Position numbers and translations under genes: made by a program
The notes under the pieces: model-generated
What the model was told of the DNA's origin: nothing
Seen by the model: only the letters and a program-made list of their open reading frames with translations
The model's database searches: none
Shown: positions 11,686 to 21,866 of the stretch, piece after piece
How the letters are laid out: each line of letters starts with the position of its first letter
Numbering within the stretch: the first letter of the stretch is position 1
DNA from: Calocera cornea HHB12733
Lineage: Eukaryota > Basidiomycota > Dacrymycetes > Dacrymycetales > Dacrymycetaceae
Direction of reading: 5' to 3'
Length of the DNA: 64,000 bases
Assembly (NCBI GenBank): GCA_001632435.1
Contig: KV424006.1
Location: 61,261-125,260 of the forward strand

Positions 11686-14600
11686 TTACTCCTCGTCATT
11701 TGACGCCCGTTTTCGTTTGCGCCCTCCGTTGCCTCCCTGTGCTTCTTCATGTGCCGGCCTCGGTTCCTGGTCAGCCAACTCTGCACGGCGAGTAGCCAGC
11801 CTCTCTTTTTCCGCTGCCTTGCTTGCTTGCTCTGCTGCCTTGTCTGCCGTCATCTGTCTGCTCCTCTCAGCCCTCTCCATTGCTCTCATGTCCAACCATA
11901 ATGTATCGTCGAGCTCATCCCAGACCTCAGGCGGCGCTGTATCCTCGCTGGCAGCACCGTTATACCAGGTGTTGTTGATGAGTACCGTGATCTGTTCACC
12001 GTCGTCCCGAGACGCGCGAGGCCGTTTCGGCTGCCAATCTTTGCTTGATACTGTCACGAAGTCATCAGTATACAGTGTCGGATGGCAGTGAAAGACATAC
12101 TGTTTTTGATTTTGACATCGGACTTCCGCCTGAGACAAGGCTGGCGATTGTCTGCACACTCCACGCAGCCAGCCCCCTCATAGCCGTAGCAGCCTCGGTG
12201 GACGCCTTGACGCGGAATTTTGTGGCGATTGCGGCAGCGATAACACATTTCGACACCGAAGTACACCTGAAACTCAACCGTCAGCGGCAAACTCCACAAT
12301 AAGTTTGCTGACTTACCCAGAATGGATCGCTCAACAGCGCACTGACACGCGTAGTCTTTACCTCTCGGCATGTCTCCAGATCAGGTAAGTAGTCAACGTC
12401 GAGTGCAGGAGGGGGAGCCAGTAGCGTATTTGGCATGATATTGCCAACGATCCTGCGGCGAGATCGGCGGTGCTTGTGCTCCCAATGAACAGCGGCAATG
12501 TTCTTGTCGTGGATCTTAAGACGACGCTTCGTATAGCGCAGAATGTCTTCGTACACTTCCTCGGCTGTCACTTTCCGGCCTCCAGCATCGGGATCGGCAA
12601 GGTCCTCATCGTTGAAGGGATTGGCCGGGACAACCTTATTCGCCAACTCGTTTCTCAGCTGAGTCAATATCGCCGCGTTCAGTCCATTCAAAAGCATAGG
12701 CCAATCCGAGAGATCCTCAGACACATGCCACTTTAGGGCGTATCGCATGGTATCAAGCATGTACGCAGCAAAGAACTGCGTTGGCGGGCTATTGTATAGG
12801 TCACGATGTTGTAGAGTGTCCATCTGAGACAATTATCAGTCGCTGAAAGGAAAGTTAACGACTATACGTACATGCTTGAAGCGAGTGAGAGTCATCCATG
12901 CCGAAACACGAGGCAGAGTGGCTCCGGGATGCAATGGGCGGGGGCGAGTAGATCGATCAATCATTCGGATGTATTTCGTAGAGTAGAGATCAAAGGTGAA
13001 GCGCGCAGCAGGAGAGCCTTCCTCGCCCCTCTCCACCTTGCGGAGCAGTTCAAGAAGACACCAATCCATGCCGAACTCTGTGTTGACATCCTCGATGCAT
13101 TCGATGGTGACTGCTATATCGAACTCAAGTTTCCACGTCCAGATATTGATGAGATTGGAAGCGAGCGGGCCACGCATTTGCAGCCAGGCAACTGCCCGCT
13201 TCTCCTTGATAAGCTTGAAATACGTTGACTGGACGAGTTGAGTCAATTAGAGTACTTCGATTTGGGGATGGACAGAAAACTTACCAGCCACTCACACCTC
13301 TTGCGGGACGCTAGAACAGCTTCTGCCAGATTTTCTTGTTGGAGAACAGGTATAGGCGGGTTGCGCTCCAGATCATCGATCAACTCCTGCGCATTCTGAC
13401 ATCGCAGAATGCGCTGGGTGAAAGTGAGATGAGAGCTATCGATGAGATTGCGAAATTCTTGTAACTCTTCGTCTTCGAGATTTTGACGACGTCGCCTGTT
13501 GCCTTCTCCTCCTCCTCCACCGCCGCCGCCCCGGCGATGTCGCCGGATCCATTCTTGACAATGCTCGGTACAAGCCCTTAGGACCAGATCAATCCTTTGA
13601 TTGTCGCAGGACAGTCCATCACGAAAATAGGTCGAAAAGCATTTCTGCACCAGTGATCAGATGACAGCAAACAAGCAGATGAGGGTTACGCACTTGTAGC
13701 TTGAGAAGCTTGTTCTCATATTCTTTGAACTCCTCCGCACTGGCGTCTACTGTAACGCCCTCTCGCCCCAAATCGAGCAAACTATTTTCGGCCCGCTCAC
13801 GAGCTTCGACCTCGCGCATGAGATCTTCGCTGTAGGTCGACACACCAGATTTTTGGCTGCCATGCTCTTCTCCTGGGCGAAGGTCGTCTGCAATGAGCTG
13901 AAGATGTTGCTGAACAATGCTGTAAGTATGATTCGTACTGGGAAGCAGTGGAACGCACCTCATGGTCCTCCTCCTCCTCTTCCACCCTGCGGTTCCACTC
14001 ATCATCGTGTTCGTCAGGATTGTCGTGGGAGTTCTTATCCTCCTCTTCCTCAATAGTGTCCTCCTCTTCTTCCTGATCGCTCATGGCCACAGACTCCTCC
14101 TCCTCAATAGGATCATCGCCCAGCAGGTCGTCCAAGTCATCTCTGTAGTGCCTCGAGGCATTACTGTCATGCTCTGAGTCAGATGTAGATCCATCGCGAT
14201 CGTCCATGCCTTCATCGCCATCGGCAGGGAGCCATTCATCTGAAGAGTTGTCCGTGCCGTGATCTGGTAGGTTTTGTTCGATTTGGGGTTTGTCGTCGGG
14301 GGCTGAGCCGCTTTGCGAACGATGGAGTTCGCTGGTCTCCTTGTCCGAACTTGTCTGAGTAAGCGACTGCGCCGTGTGGATAACTGCCCTGCCGGCCACA
14401 GAACCTTGAGAGAGATTGGATGGGAGGGATGACGAGGACTCTGTCTTGGAAGCTGTCTGGGGGCTCCGTTGGACCGCGGGTCGGGCTGCTGCAGTCGCGC
14501 GTGCAGAACGTTCGCTAGCCAAGAGTTCGGCTTTCCGGCGTTCTTGAAGGGCCATCTTACGCTCCTGCCATCGTATCATACGTCGCCTATCGCCGGGTGA

Positions 14601-15083
14601 GCCGCGCATCGCCGGTTTTGGGGGAGTATCTTCTTGGAGGGCGTTGGGCGCTGAGAAAGAGTAGGACGGCACCGGGGACGAGTCTCTGCTGGAGGGGGAT
14701 GTCCGCAAATCGAACGAAGGGGGATTGCCGACAGTGTGTATGTATGCCCTTTCGTACATTGGATAGTGGTTGGGACGGAATTGGCCGATATCGGGTAATG
14801 AGAGAGAGGATGGTGGCCCAGACGATCGAGGGGCGGCAGTAGAAGTAGACCGAGCTGGGCTTTGCGCAACGGATTGGGAACGGCTCTGATGTCCTCCTGA
14901 TATGTCTTGAGAAGGATCAAGACCTATCTGAGAAGGGGAGAGGAGAGGAATCGCCGTTTGGGATGAGGAGCGCGGTGGTTGGACTTCAGAAGTAGGACGC
15001 TGCCAGTGCTTGTATGGTGCACCTCGCCGAACCGTCGTCTTCGTTTCTGTAGCTTTGAGCTTCTTTCTTGCTGGAATAGACAT
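11686..15083 (-). CDS. Large acidic protein with C-terminal Cys cluster, unknown function
   Basis: Seven exons (15083-13959, 13909-13694, 13644-13285, 13228-12872, 12823-12317, 12266-12101 and 12050-11686) keep phase throughout and encode about 1031 aa. The N-terminal third is Ser/Pro-rich and low complexity. Residues roughly 280-375 are strongly acidic (runs of EEEE and DD). A charged, helical section follows (EEFKEYENKLLKLQ), then a poly-Gly run and a conserved-looking middle (ADPDAGGRKVTAEEVYEDILRYTKR). A Cys cluster near the end, CYRCRNR ... GCYGYEGAGCVECADN-C, could bind zinc. The basic tail ends GGRKRKRASNDEE, an apparent nuclear signal. No known family recognised. Position and intact frame suggest an element-encoded accessory protein, possibly nucleic-acid binding; that is inference. 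Confidence 0.6.
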
Positions 15084-15522
15084 CGTAGAACAGCAGCGCA
15101 GAGAAAGGGAAATTGAAGAGGGAGGAGAGGGAGGAGGGAGCGTACGAGGACAACGACTGACCCCAAATCAAACGACGCGTGGATCGGGCTCTGGATGCCA
15201 CCGAAATGCCTCCGTGCAAAATATTGCCCCCGACCAGTGGAAGCGCACGTCGGACAGTCACGTGAATCGCCGCACAGACAACCATACTCGATGTGTTAGT
15301 CGCTGTACCTCCCTCACCAACTCTGCAACTTCACATTCGCTTTCTCGTCTGCAGTAGAAACTGCTGTCTGAAGATAACCGGTCGAACTCGGTCAATCGAC
15401 ATCCTCCCGCTCTGCTGCTCTGCAGTGATACTACTTGTCATCGTATCGTCACGGTCGCGCGTGTCTCGAGCCTCGCATTCTCCGATCGCATACTGCATAC
15501 ACGCAAGTCAACCTGTTCGAAG

Positions 15523-16404
15523 ATGTCTGATCTGTATATCTACCTGCTGGCGAATGTCGTGGACGAGACTGCACCTTTCACTTTCAAGGCTTCTGACCTG
15601 GAGCTTGTAGCCGTCGAACCCTCCGTCGTTCCGCCAGCGGTCATGTCCAGTCGTTATCCATATGCAGAGCTGTCCTTCTTTGCGATCGACGATGGGCGCT
15701 ATAGTCTGGTCGGCCAGCAGTGGATGTTGCTCAAGTGGTTCATCTCCAAGCATTCCGCCAAGCTGCACGCCGCCAACGAGAGGGGCCGTCTCCGAATGGA
15801 GCTTGGATGGCTTGCTGATCTTCGTGCTATACCGAACGCGCATCTTAATCTGGATCGTCTCATCAAGGAAGCACAAGAAGAACGCGACGAGATACGGGCC
15901 AGCTTATATACGATGCGTCAGAGGATCAACGACGACTTGGACGTGGTACGCGCGAAACGCAACCAGCGCATTACGAAGGATTACCGCTCGGGAATCCCGA
16001 AGTTCAATGCACTTACAACGGCCATAACCTACGCGCTCCTGCAGGATCTGAGTGGCAACATCGAGACTGTCCGTGGGATTGTGGATCGCCCGCAGCCCAA
16101 CCCCCTTACGCTGAACGGGATGCAAGTGAGCGTTCTGGGGCAGATCGCAGACGGCAGGTCTCGGGAGGCACAGGCGAAGATCCGCAAGTACTTCAAGATC
16201 AAGCATGAGTCTTTCAGCATGAAACGCAAGATCGATGTGCTGAGGTGGAATGACACGCTGCTGGGAAACGAAATCGACTTATGGCACCACGCAACTTCTG
16301 GTCTTCTGACTGCATGTGGAAGCCTACACTTCTCCGACTCGTCCGATTCTGACAGCGAGAGCACCGAAGATACTGAAGCTGAAGACATCGACGACGAGCA
16401 CTGA
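15523..16404 (+). CDS. 293-aa protein with acidic tail, unknown function
   Basis: One uninterrupted exon from ATG at 15523 encodes 293 aa, starting MSDLYIYLL. The body is mixed and charged with a likely coiled stretch (LIKEAQEERDEIRASLYTMRQRI, about residues 108-130). The last 25 residues are almost all Ser, Asp and Glu. No domain recognised. It is divergent from the 1031-aa gene, sharing a 439-bp promoter that contains a one-mismatch motif copy at 15161, and it is the last gene before the right-hand motif cluster. An acidic tail of this kind is often seen on histone- or DNA-binding partner proteins, which is only a suggestion here. Confidence 0.55.
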   Translation: MSDLYIYLLANVVDETAPFTFKASDLELVAVEPSVVPPAVMSSRYPYAELSFFAIDDGRYSLVGQQWMLLKWFISKHSAKLHAANERGRLRMELGWLADLRAIPNAHLNLDRLIKEAQEERDEIRASLYTMRQRINDDLDVVRAKRNQRITKDYRSGIPKFNALTTAITYALLQDLSGNIETVRGIVDRPQPNPLTLNGMQVSVLGQIADGRSREAQAKIRKYFKIKHESFSMKRKIDVLRWNDTLLGNEIDLWHHATSGLLTACGSLHFSDSSDSDSESTEDTEAEDIDDEH

Positions 16405-16592
16405 TGCCTTTAGAAGGAAAGAAACCAAGCATGACAATCAAGGGGATGTACGCCGAGTCTGAGTATGCCATATGCCAGTGGATCATGAGGATCATCATGA
16501 TATCCATCGCCGCCGTGTAGCTTCTGTATCACGTAGTTAGTAACATCATTGTAATGACGCATGTTCTGTCCGTAACTTGTGCGGATGTCCAG

Positions 16593-16922
16593 CCGCAAAT
16601 CGAACATTTGAGCTGACAATCACAACAAGTTGAAGTCAATGGTATCATGATAATGTACATACTATGTAATACTAAGGGAGACCTCTCTACGTCAGAAATA
16701 CACTGGCAGTAATTAGTATGAACTGAACAGTCGCACAACCCCAAATCGAACCCTGCCCTGCACTGAGGCATGAGGAGCGCAAAGGCTTTGCTGGACGGAC
16801 GGGGACACCGTAGGAGACAACTGTTCACTCAGCGAGTCATGCCCAAGGACATCAACGCGCCTGGAGACCAGACGAGCCTCAGGGAGCAAGGCGGGCGTCT
16901 CGCCGCGCGTCCCCAAATCGAA
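16593..16922 (-). repeat. Right cluster of the GTTCGATTTGGGG motif (three copies)
   Basis: Copies at 16593-16604 (CCGCAAATCGAA, same variant as at 14703), 16739-16750 (exact) and 16911-16922 (exact), all in complement orientation. The middle copy extends into GTCGCACAA, matching the left-end copy at 3596 in inverted orientation. From 16405 to 17271 no gene is visible, so the right terminus of the element should lie here. Confidence 0.85.
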
Positions 16923-17271
16923 CGGAGCCGATACCCGGCCTCCATGAGCTAATCCAAATTTGCTGATGTACTCTGCTGTTACACCCCTTACCCGTGCTTT
17001 ATCCTTCTCCATCACTGGGGACTAGTCTTGTGTCTTTGAGCTTCAGATTATGACTAGGGGGCTATGCTCCGGCTGTCCTTCCCCAAGTACTATGTAGGGT
17101 CTTGTATTACACGACCCGAAGCCAGTTCAATACACTGAGGTTTTCCCCTTTGACTGCTAGCAGTGACATGATTGCGAGATGGATGCATGGAGTGAGACGG
17201 TAGGGAGATTAGACTGGCACGGGCTGAGAAGAGAGATAGTAGTATGCGGGACGCACTCACTGCAAGTGAAT

Positions 17272-18516
17272 TCATTCCGGGGGAAGTATCGTCCACGTCA
17301 GCCCATTTCTGTCCAGCACTGTGATGCCTAGATCCTTCAGTTCCAAGGCAAACTGCACCCAGTGACCTGCCTCATTACGATAATCGCGAAACAGATCCTT
17401 CCATACGAATTCGGGATCGTCCAAGTGTAGGAATTTGAAGTGAACTGCCGCTCGATCTTCTTGTACAGCCTTGATAAAGCCCAGATACACGGCCGGAAGC
17501 TTGATATACACCTTGAGCAAGTGAATGTTACGAACAGATACGGGAAAAAGCGGAAATCCGAGTGCGGTTGGAAAGGGATTCTCTTCGTTCCAGGGCCGGA
17601 ATGAGATATGCTCCAGATGAGGGAGAAACGCGCTGGGAACGAGAGGGAGGGTCACGCTGTCATACGTGATGCGTTTCAACCGTGGCCCATGATAACGTAG
17701 AAATCCTTGCAGGATCAACAGTTCTTCCGGTTCAGCATCGGGAACACCCAGCTCAGTTAGGGATGGATACTCGCAGCGAGAGAAATAGGTGACCGTGTCT
17801 GTATCCATAGCAGCGTCCGAACGGAGGTGTAGGTATCTGAGTTTGGGGCAACGAAGAAGAGGTATATCTGTCGTGTCCCCATTCGGTCCATATTCTCCGT
17901 CTCCCGTATGAAACATTAGACAGCGGAGCGAAGTGAAGCCGCTTAGCGCATAAAGAACAGAAGGTATCGACTCAGAGGCTTGGACTTCAAACTTCAGAGT
18001 GTCAAGCGTATCCGCGCAGCATGCGGCGAGAGCCGCGAGCTCGCGAAAGGATCCTACGAGCCCCGTCACCGAGACGAGGTTTCGTGTCTGGCATAGTATG
18101 CTTGCGTTGTCTCTTGGGTCGGTGTCGTCATCGCCGATAGAGTAATCGTTGAAACATATATGCTTGATGCAGCGCGAGACAGGATGACCACTGAGACGGC
18201 TATTGGGTAGGTGTGCAGCGAAGACTGAAAGTGCTCTGGAGCTCGAGATATGGACACATCGATAGAGCAACGGCGACGCAATTTCCTGGTTGCTGGGGCA
18301 TCAGTTCGAGGCATCAGAAGAGCCGCGTCTCGACCGTACCTTCCAATCTTTGCAGACCAATAAGACAGATAGCAGAGGGTGGTCCCCCGCAGTCATGCGC
18401 CCTTCGTCCTCCATGATTTCAAAGATCATGTACCACAGCTCCACACTGAGACCGCCAACTGAGCTTTGAGTATGGCGCTTGGTGCGCGACACGAGCTGTC
18501 TGTCCGACGAAGTCAT
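17272..18516 (-). CDS. F-box/LRR-like protein, paralogue 2
   Basis: Two exons, 18516-18340 and 18285-17272, encode 396 aa. Exon 1 runs from MTSSDRQ through GGLSVELWYMIFEIMEDE to LLVCKDWK, the F-box. Exon 2 starts EIASPLLYR (acceptor CAG) and carries leucine-rich repeats ending GITVLDRNGLTWTIL. The intron position is identical to that of paralogues 1 and 3, and the 5' leader is closely similar to that of paralogue 1 (shared block GGTGGACGCGTCTGGCAAG on the plus strand). Predicted SCF ubiquitin-ligase adaptor; target unknown. It lies directly to the right of the candidate transposon, as paralogue 1 lies to the left, both on the minus strand. Confidence 0.82.
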
Positions 18517-18530
18517 GGTGAAGCAGGTGG

Positions 18531-18574
18531 ACGCGTCTGGCAAGGTGCAGATTGGGACGCGTCGCGCGACGCGT
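18531..18574 (-). promoter_or_regulatory. Three ACGCGT (MCB-like) boxes before F-box gene 2
   Basis: ACGCGT at 18531-18536, 18557-18562 and 18569-18574, 15 to 58 bp upstream of the start at 18516. The nearest box sits in the block conserved with paralogue 1, at the same distance from ATG. Confidence 0.55.
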
Positions 18575-18599
18575 CCCGCTTCCCGTGAACTGAGGGCGG

Positions 18600-18860
18600 A
18601 TTTTACTCAGCAGCTCACCCAAACTGCGTCCTTTGTCACTCTGCGACAACCGTGGTGCGTTCTAGTGCTTCTATAAGCAACCAGAAGTTGTCGCTCTAAC
18701 GGCTGACCAGCGCAAGTGGGGAATTCGGGAGCCACTCGGGCGAGCGCTCCGGCTCGGGCGACCATCAGGTATCGCATTGGTTGCGTTGGTATTTGGTAAG
18801 CAGCCCGCATATACCCCCATCCAACGACGGTGCTCGGCCCGAGCTACAGCTGCAGGGTGG
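18600..18860 (+). repeat. Diverged direct repeat, copy R2
   Basis: Partner of the repeat at 915-1175, in the same orientation and with landmarks in the same order. It lies just upstream of F-box gene 2, while R1 lies downstream of F-box gene 1. Confidence 0.5.
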
Positions 18861-19109
18861 CTGCATCCGATCCGCCAACACCGCGACATGCAAGTCGTTC
18901 TCGGTTCGCTCTAGGGAACGGACCACGACTGATTGGGTGATTGAATGTCTCGGGTGTGACAGGAACCAGAGCGCATCGCGCCCCGGTGGAGCAGGGGGTC
19001 TGCTGCGCGTCCGACTCGAACTACAGCGTCCACCTCGGCACAATGGGCGTCAACAACTCTGTTCTGCAATTGGCCACCGCCGAACGGGCTCAAGACGTCG
19101 TGGCTTGAG

Positions 19110-19330
19110 ATGGATCGTCTCGGGAACTCAACACAGCTGCAGCATCCGAGGCGCTGCCGAATCTCCTTGAGACGCCGGTGGTACGAGCAGCGTTACTGAA
19201 TGCACTGCTTCCCGCGTTCGAGGATGCGTTCTTGCCTCGCAATAAACGCGTGGAGGAGCTGGTGTACTCTATGGAGCGGCTGGCGCTTGTTCAGCAGCAA
19301 TCTTACAGTCTGGTATGCCTCCATTTGACC
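19110..19330 (+). other. Possible decayed coding fragment
   Basis: A frame of about 70 codons with ordinary protein-like composition (SEALPNLLETPVVRAALL..., then FEDAFLPRNKRVEELVYSME) follows a stop at about 19107. Upstream, another frame contains MGVNNSVLQLATAERAQDVV. No complete gene can be assembled and no family is recognised. The rest of 18.9-20.2 kb shows nothing supportable. Confidence 0.25.
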
Positions 19331-20185
19331 GATTGCCGTGATCGTGCTCATTCGAAGCGCAGGGCCCACGTGAAAGCCGACAGCTTTGTTCCCCAGCATC
19401 AGCTGGGAACCTCCCACCTCCGGCGGATAATTCGAAGGAGCGGCGAAAGAAGAATTCCAGTCGGGCGCGGCGACAACGCTCTGAGAAGAGCCAGCGTAGC
19501 TCCGCCACGGCTAGAAGCCGCCGGAAGCCCCAGAAGCCTCGCGCGTGACGACGTGCTAGACCTAGTGACGGTCGGCACATGGACGTTGATGTTGGTGTAG
19601 TCTAGCTGTATACTTTGAACGGACGTGAGCTGCAGAGACCGCAAGCTCCACGGTTTGAGAGGAGACAGATCGAGATACGAAATACTGTATCTGTCTCGCG
19701 AGACAGCGATTGTACTCGTATTGTAGCCCCAGGCACCGTGCGACTTCTGTAAAACTTCGAGAACTTTCAGGAAGGCAGGTAGTCCGATTCGGATGTGTCA
19801 TCAATGCAATGGTGCTCCCATGGCACTGCATGAGAGTCTCGTCGCAGATCCTGAATATCCTGCACAACTTAGTTGACAGCGCACAGGAGCTGCCGCCGTG
19901 CCCTCAACTTGGCGCACAGGGATCGCGTCTGAGGAGGGCCATCGCCCCTACTTGCTCGCTGGACCGCGACCTTTTTGTTCCATAATCTGTATAACTGGGG
20001 GATGATGTTTCTATTGACCTTGCGCAGAAACGCTGCAAACTTGTTTTGGCGGCCCGTGTTCCTACTGATGCTGTGAATGGACAGCGTATGACGCGGACGA
20101 TATGGCATTACACGGATTGTGCTCCTGGATTCGGTGATTCACCATGGATAGTCAGTTGCGCTCTTATTGCGGAGGGTGACTGTCC

Positions 20186-20601
20186 AGTGCATGTACAGTG
20201 GCACGCGTATCACGTGAGATAACGTGCTGTATCATTAGTCTAAGACGCCCGGAGTGGACCAACCCGCCTGCCGGTTCAGCCCAAAGCGCTGGGAAGGCGC
20301 GGTCCAGGAACTCCGCCGAACAAGGAGAGGCGTTGGAATCCGGCGCTAGGCGCCTCAGGGCGCACGGGCGCTCCAAGACTGGACGAGACGAGGCGCTAAG
20401 ACACTCGCCGACACCCGCAAGTACACCTGGCAACATCCGACACTAGCCCTGTCCTCCACAACCCAGCGTTTCGCGCGAGAGGAAGCTGTCGAGTTTGAGG
20501 CGGATGGGGCGATGGGTGGGACGAAGATGTGGTGTGGTGTGGTGTGGCACGACGCTAGGCTGTTCTGTTCCTGTTAGGGAAGGGGGGTTACCGGATGCAG
20601 C
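20186..20601 (+). repeat. Dispersed repeat copy A (inverted partner at 37665-38078)
   Basis: About 415 bp aligns over its whole length with the reverse complement of 37665-38078. Landmarks include GGCACGCGTATCAC, GAGTGGACCAACCCGC, AACAAGGAGAGGCGTTGG and the GTGGTGTGGTGTGG-CACGACGCTA end. The frame reading EWTNPxAGxAQxAG is kept in both copies. It could be a solo LTR, a MITE or a coding relic. Both copies lie upstream of an F-box gene, in the same relative orientation. Confidence 0.75.
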
Positions 20602-21790
20602 CAGCATAGCCGCGGGGGCTGGACCCTGACTCGGTGTGGTGCCCCCGCACCCCAGACCGGGAGGGCGGTGCACCGGTAACGCGGGCTGGCCCCTTGCGCC
20701 GAGTCCCGACCGGATGGACGAGCGGGGACGCCGGGGAGGTCATCCATCGGCCGCGTGGCCTTGCTAGCGTGGGTTTGGGCGATGGCGTCACCGGCGTGGG
20801 CGTTGGGAACGGCGGGGAGCGGGACGGACGGGGTAGCGTCGATGTGCGGAAGTGCTGGGCATCGGGGGATCTGCGCGAGGTGAGACGCGTGAGACGCCGG
20901 CGCGAGGAACCGCGGTCAGGCCAGCCTTGCCGCTGCGCCCCGTCCGGCTGGCAGGTTTTCAGAGTCAGAGTCAAAAGATTGCAACACATCCATTTTGCCG
21001 GCGGGGACTCATGGCCTTGGCCTTGGCTTGCCAGCTCAAGTGTATGCAACGGTTATTCTGCAAGTGTATTGTCTTCCGGTTAGAAGGTTACGCTTTTGTG
21101 GGAAAGGTTGTAGTGTGCTTCTCGCTCGCCCCTCCACGCGAACAATGGCCGATAGGCGTCCCATCGATGATGTGCATCCATGGGGCAATTCGTTGTGAGG
21201 CCGGACAATGCGCGCCCACCCTTAGCCGGCGGCTTGGAACTGGGCGTGTCTCACAATCGCCAATCGCGCGCAGAGGGCTGCCACATCCGTCATCCATCAC
21301 GGTCCACCACGCACCGCAGGGCCATTGTCCGGTCTGGCACACTGCTCCGTTCCTCGGCCATCATCCCCCATTCCCATTCCTGACCGCACCTTTTTTTATT
21401 TTCATTCTCAGCTGCCGGGCGCGCGGCACGGAGGTGCACGTGGCCTGCCTCGTGCAGAGTGCGTTTCTCAGCGAGGAGCGGCCGTCTGATGGGCCGCCCG
21501 GGCTAAGGGGGGTGTCTGTGCGAAAACTCGAGACCAGGAACGCCACTAGGTGCTCAGTCGTAGTGGGAAGCGCTGGTGTCAGTGTCGCCGACCGACACAA
21601 ACGAGCCACTCGAGCGCGCTGCCCGTGCAGCATATATGCGCACCGTACTTAATGGCGGGTGAGGCCACCTAGCCGCTGCCTCTTGTCTCCCTCCCCCTCC
21701 TCCTCCCCCTCCTCCCTCTCCTCCACGGCCACCCTCCCACCACCCTCCCGCACACACACATCGTGGCTCGCCCCTGTCTCCCGCCGCTTG
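20602..21790. other. GC-rich gap upstream of the 613-aa F-box-like gene
   Basis: No gene seen. It includes a polypyrimidine tract at about 21680-21740 just before the TATA box at 21791, and one copy of the palindromic decamer GCATATATGC at 21630-21639. Confidence 0.4.
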
Positions 21791-21800
21791 GGTATATAAC
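21791..21800 (+). promoter_or_regulatory. TATA box of the 613-aa F-box-like gene
   Basis: GGTATATAAC lies about 75 bp upstream of the chosen ATG at 21867. It makes an upstream in-frame Met at 21813 less likely, since that would leave almost no leader. Confidence 0.6.
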
Positions 21801-21866
21801 CCCCCCGCCCGCTTGGCACATCCTTCCATCATCTTCCTCCCCCTCCCTCATCACCCCATCCCCGCC

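Larger units (their letters stand above)
4859..15172. repeat. Internal copies of the GTTCGATTTGGGG motif
   Basis: Exact 12-mers TTCGATTTGGGG or complement: 6193-6204 (+), 8505-8516 (+), 8858-8869 (-), 11592-11603 (-), 13256-13267 (+) and 14277-14288 (+). One-mismatch copies: 7693-7704 (-), 10205-10216 (+), 10283-10294 (-), 13766-13777 (-), 14703-14714 (-) and 15161-15172 (-). A two-mismatch copy is at 4859-4870 (+). They fall in coding sequence (three in the transposase), introns and the shared promoters of divergent gene pairs. In coding copies the motif is read in different frames, so amino-acid conservation does not explain it. Confidence 0.85.
3525..16922. mobile_element. Candidate large Plavaka-type (CACTA-like) transposon with cargo genes
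   Basis: Boundaries given are the outermost copies of the GTTCGATTTGGGG motif, not proven termini. Inside are a complete Plavaka-type transposase gene and five further genes with open frames and clean introns, arranged as three divergent pairs. Motif copies at the left end all read TTCGATTTGGGG on the plus strand and those at the right end all read its complement, as expected for subterminal transposase-binding repeats. The inner end copies share a longer match: left 3596-3616 and right 16730-16750 agree over TTCGATTTGGGGTTGTGCG. CACTA-family elements are known to carry many short subterminal motifs. That this block moves as one unit is inference; terminal inverted repeats and target-site duplication were not identified. 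It sits between two F-box paralogues of the same strand. Confidence 0.6.

Noticed and set aside
13797..13958. Extension of the 1031-aa gene's first exon as one continuous frame
   Set aside because: It reads through a GTGCGT...TTCAG intron; splicing restores the helical segment of exon 2.
3525..16922. CCCCAA-type motif as telomere-like repeats
   Set aside because: The copies are dispersed singly with conserved ATCGAA next to them, not in tandem arrays.
20588..21652. Overlapping frames of 150-266 codons on both strands
   Set aside because: GC-rich DNA keeps all frames open here. There are no domains and no paralogues.
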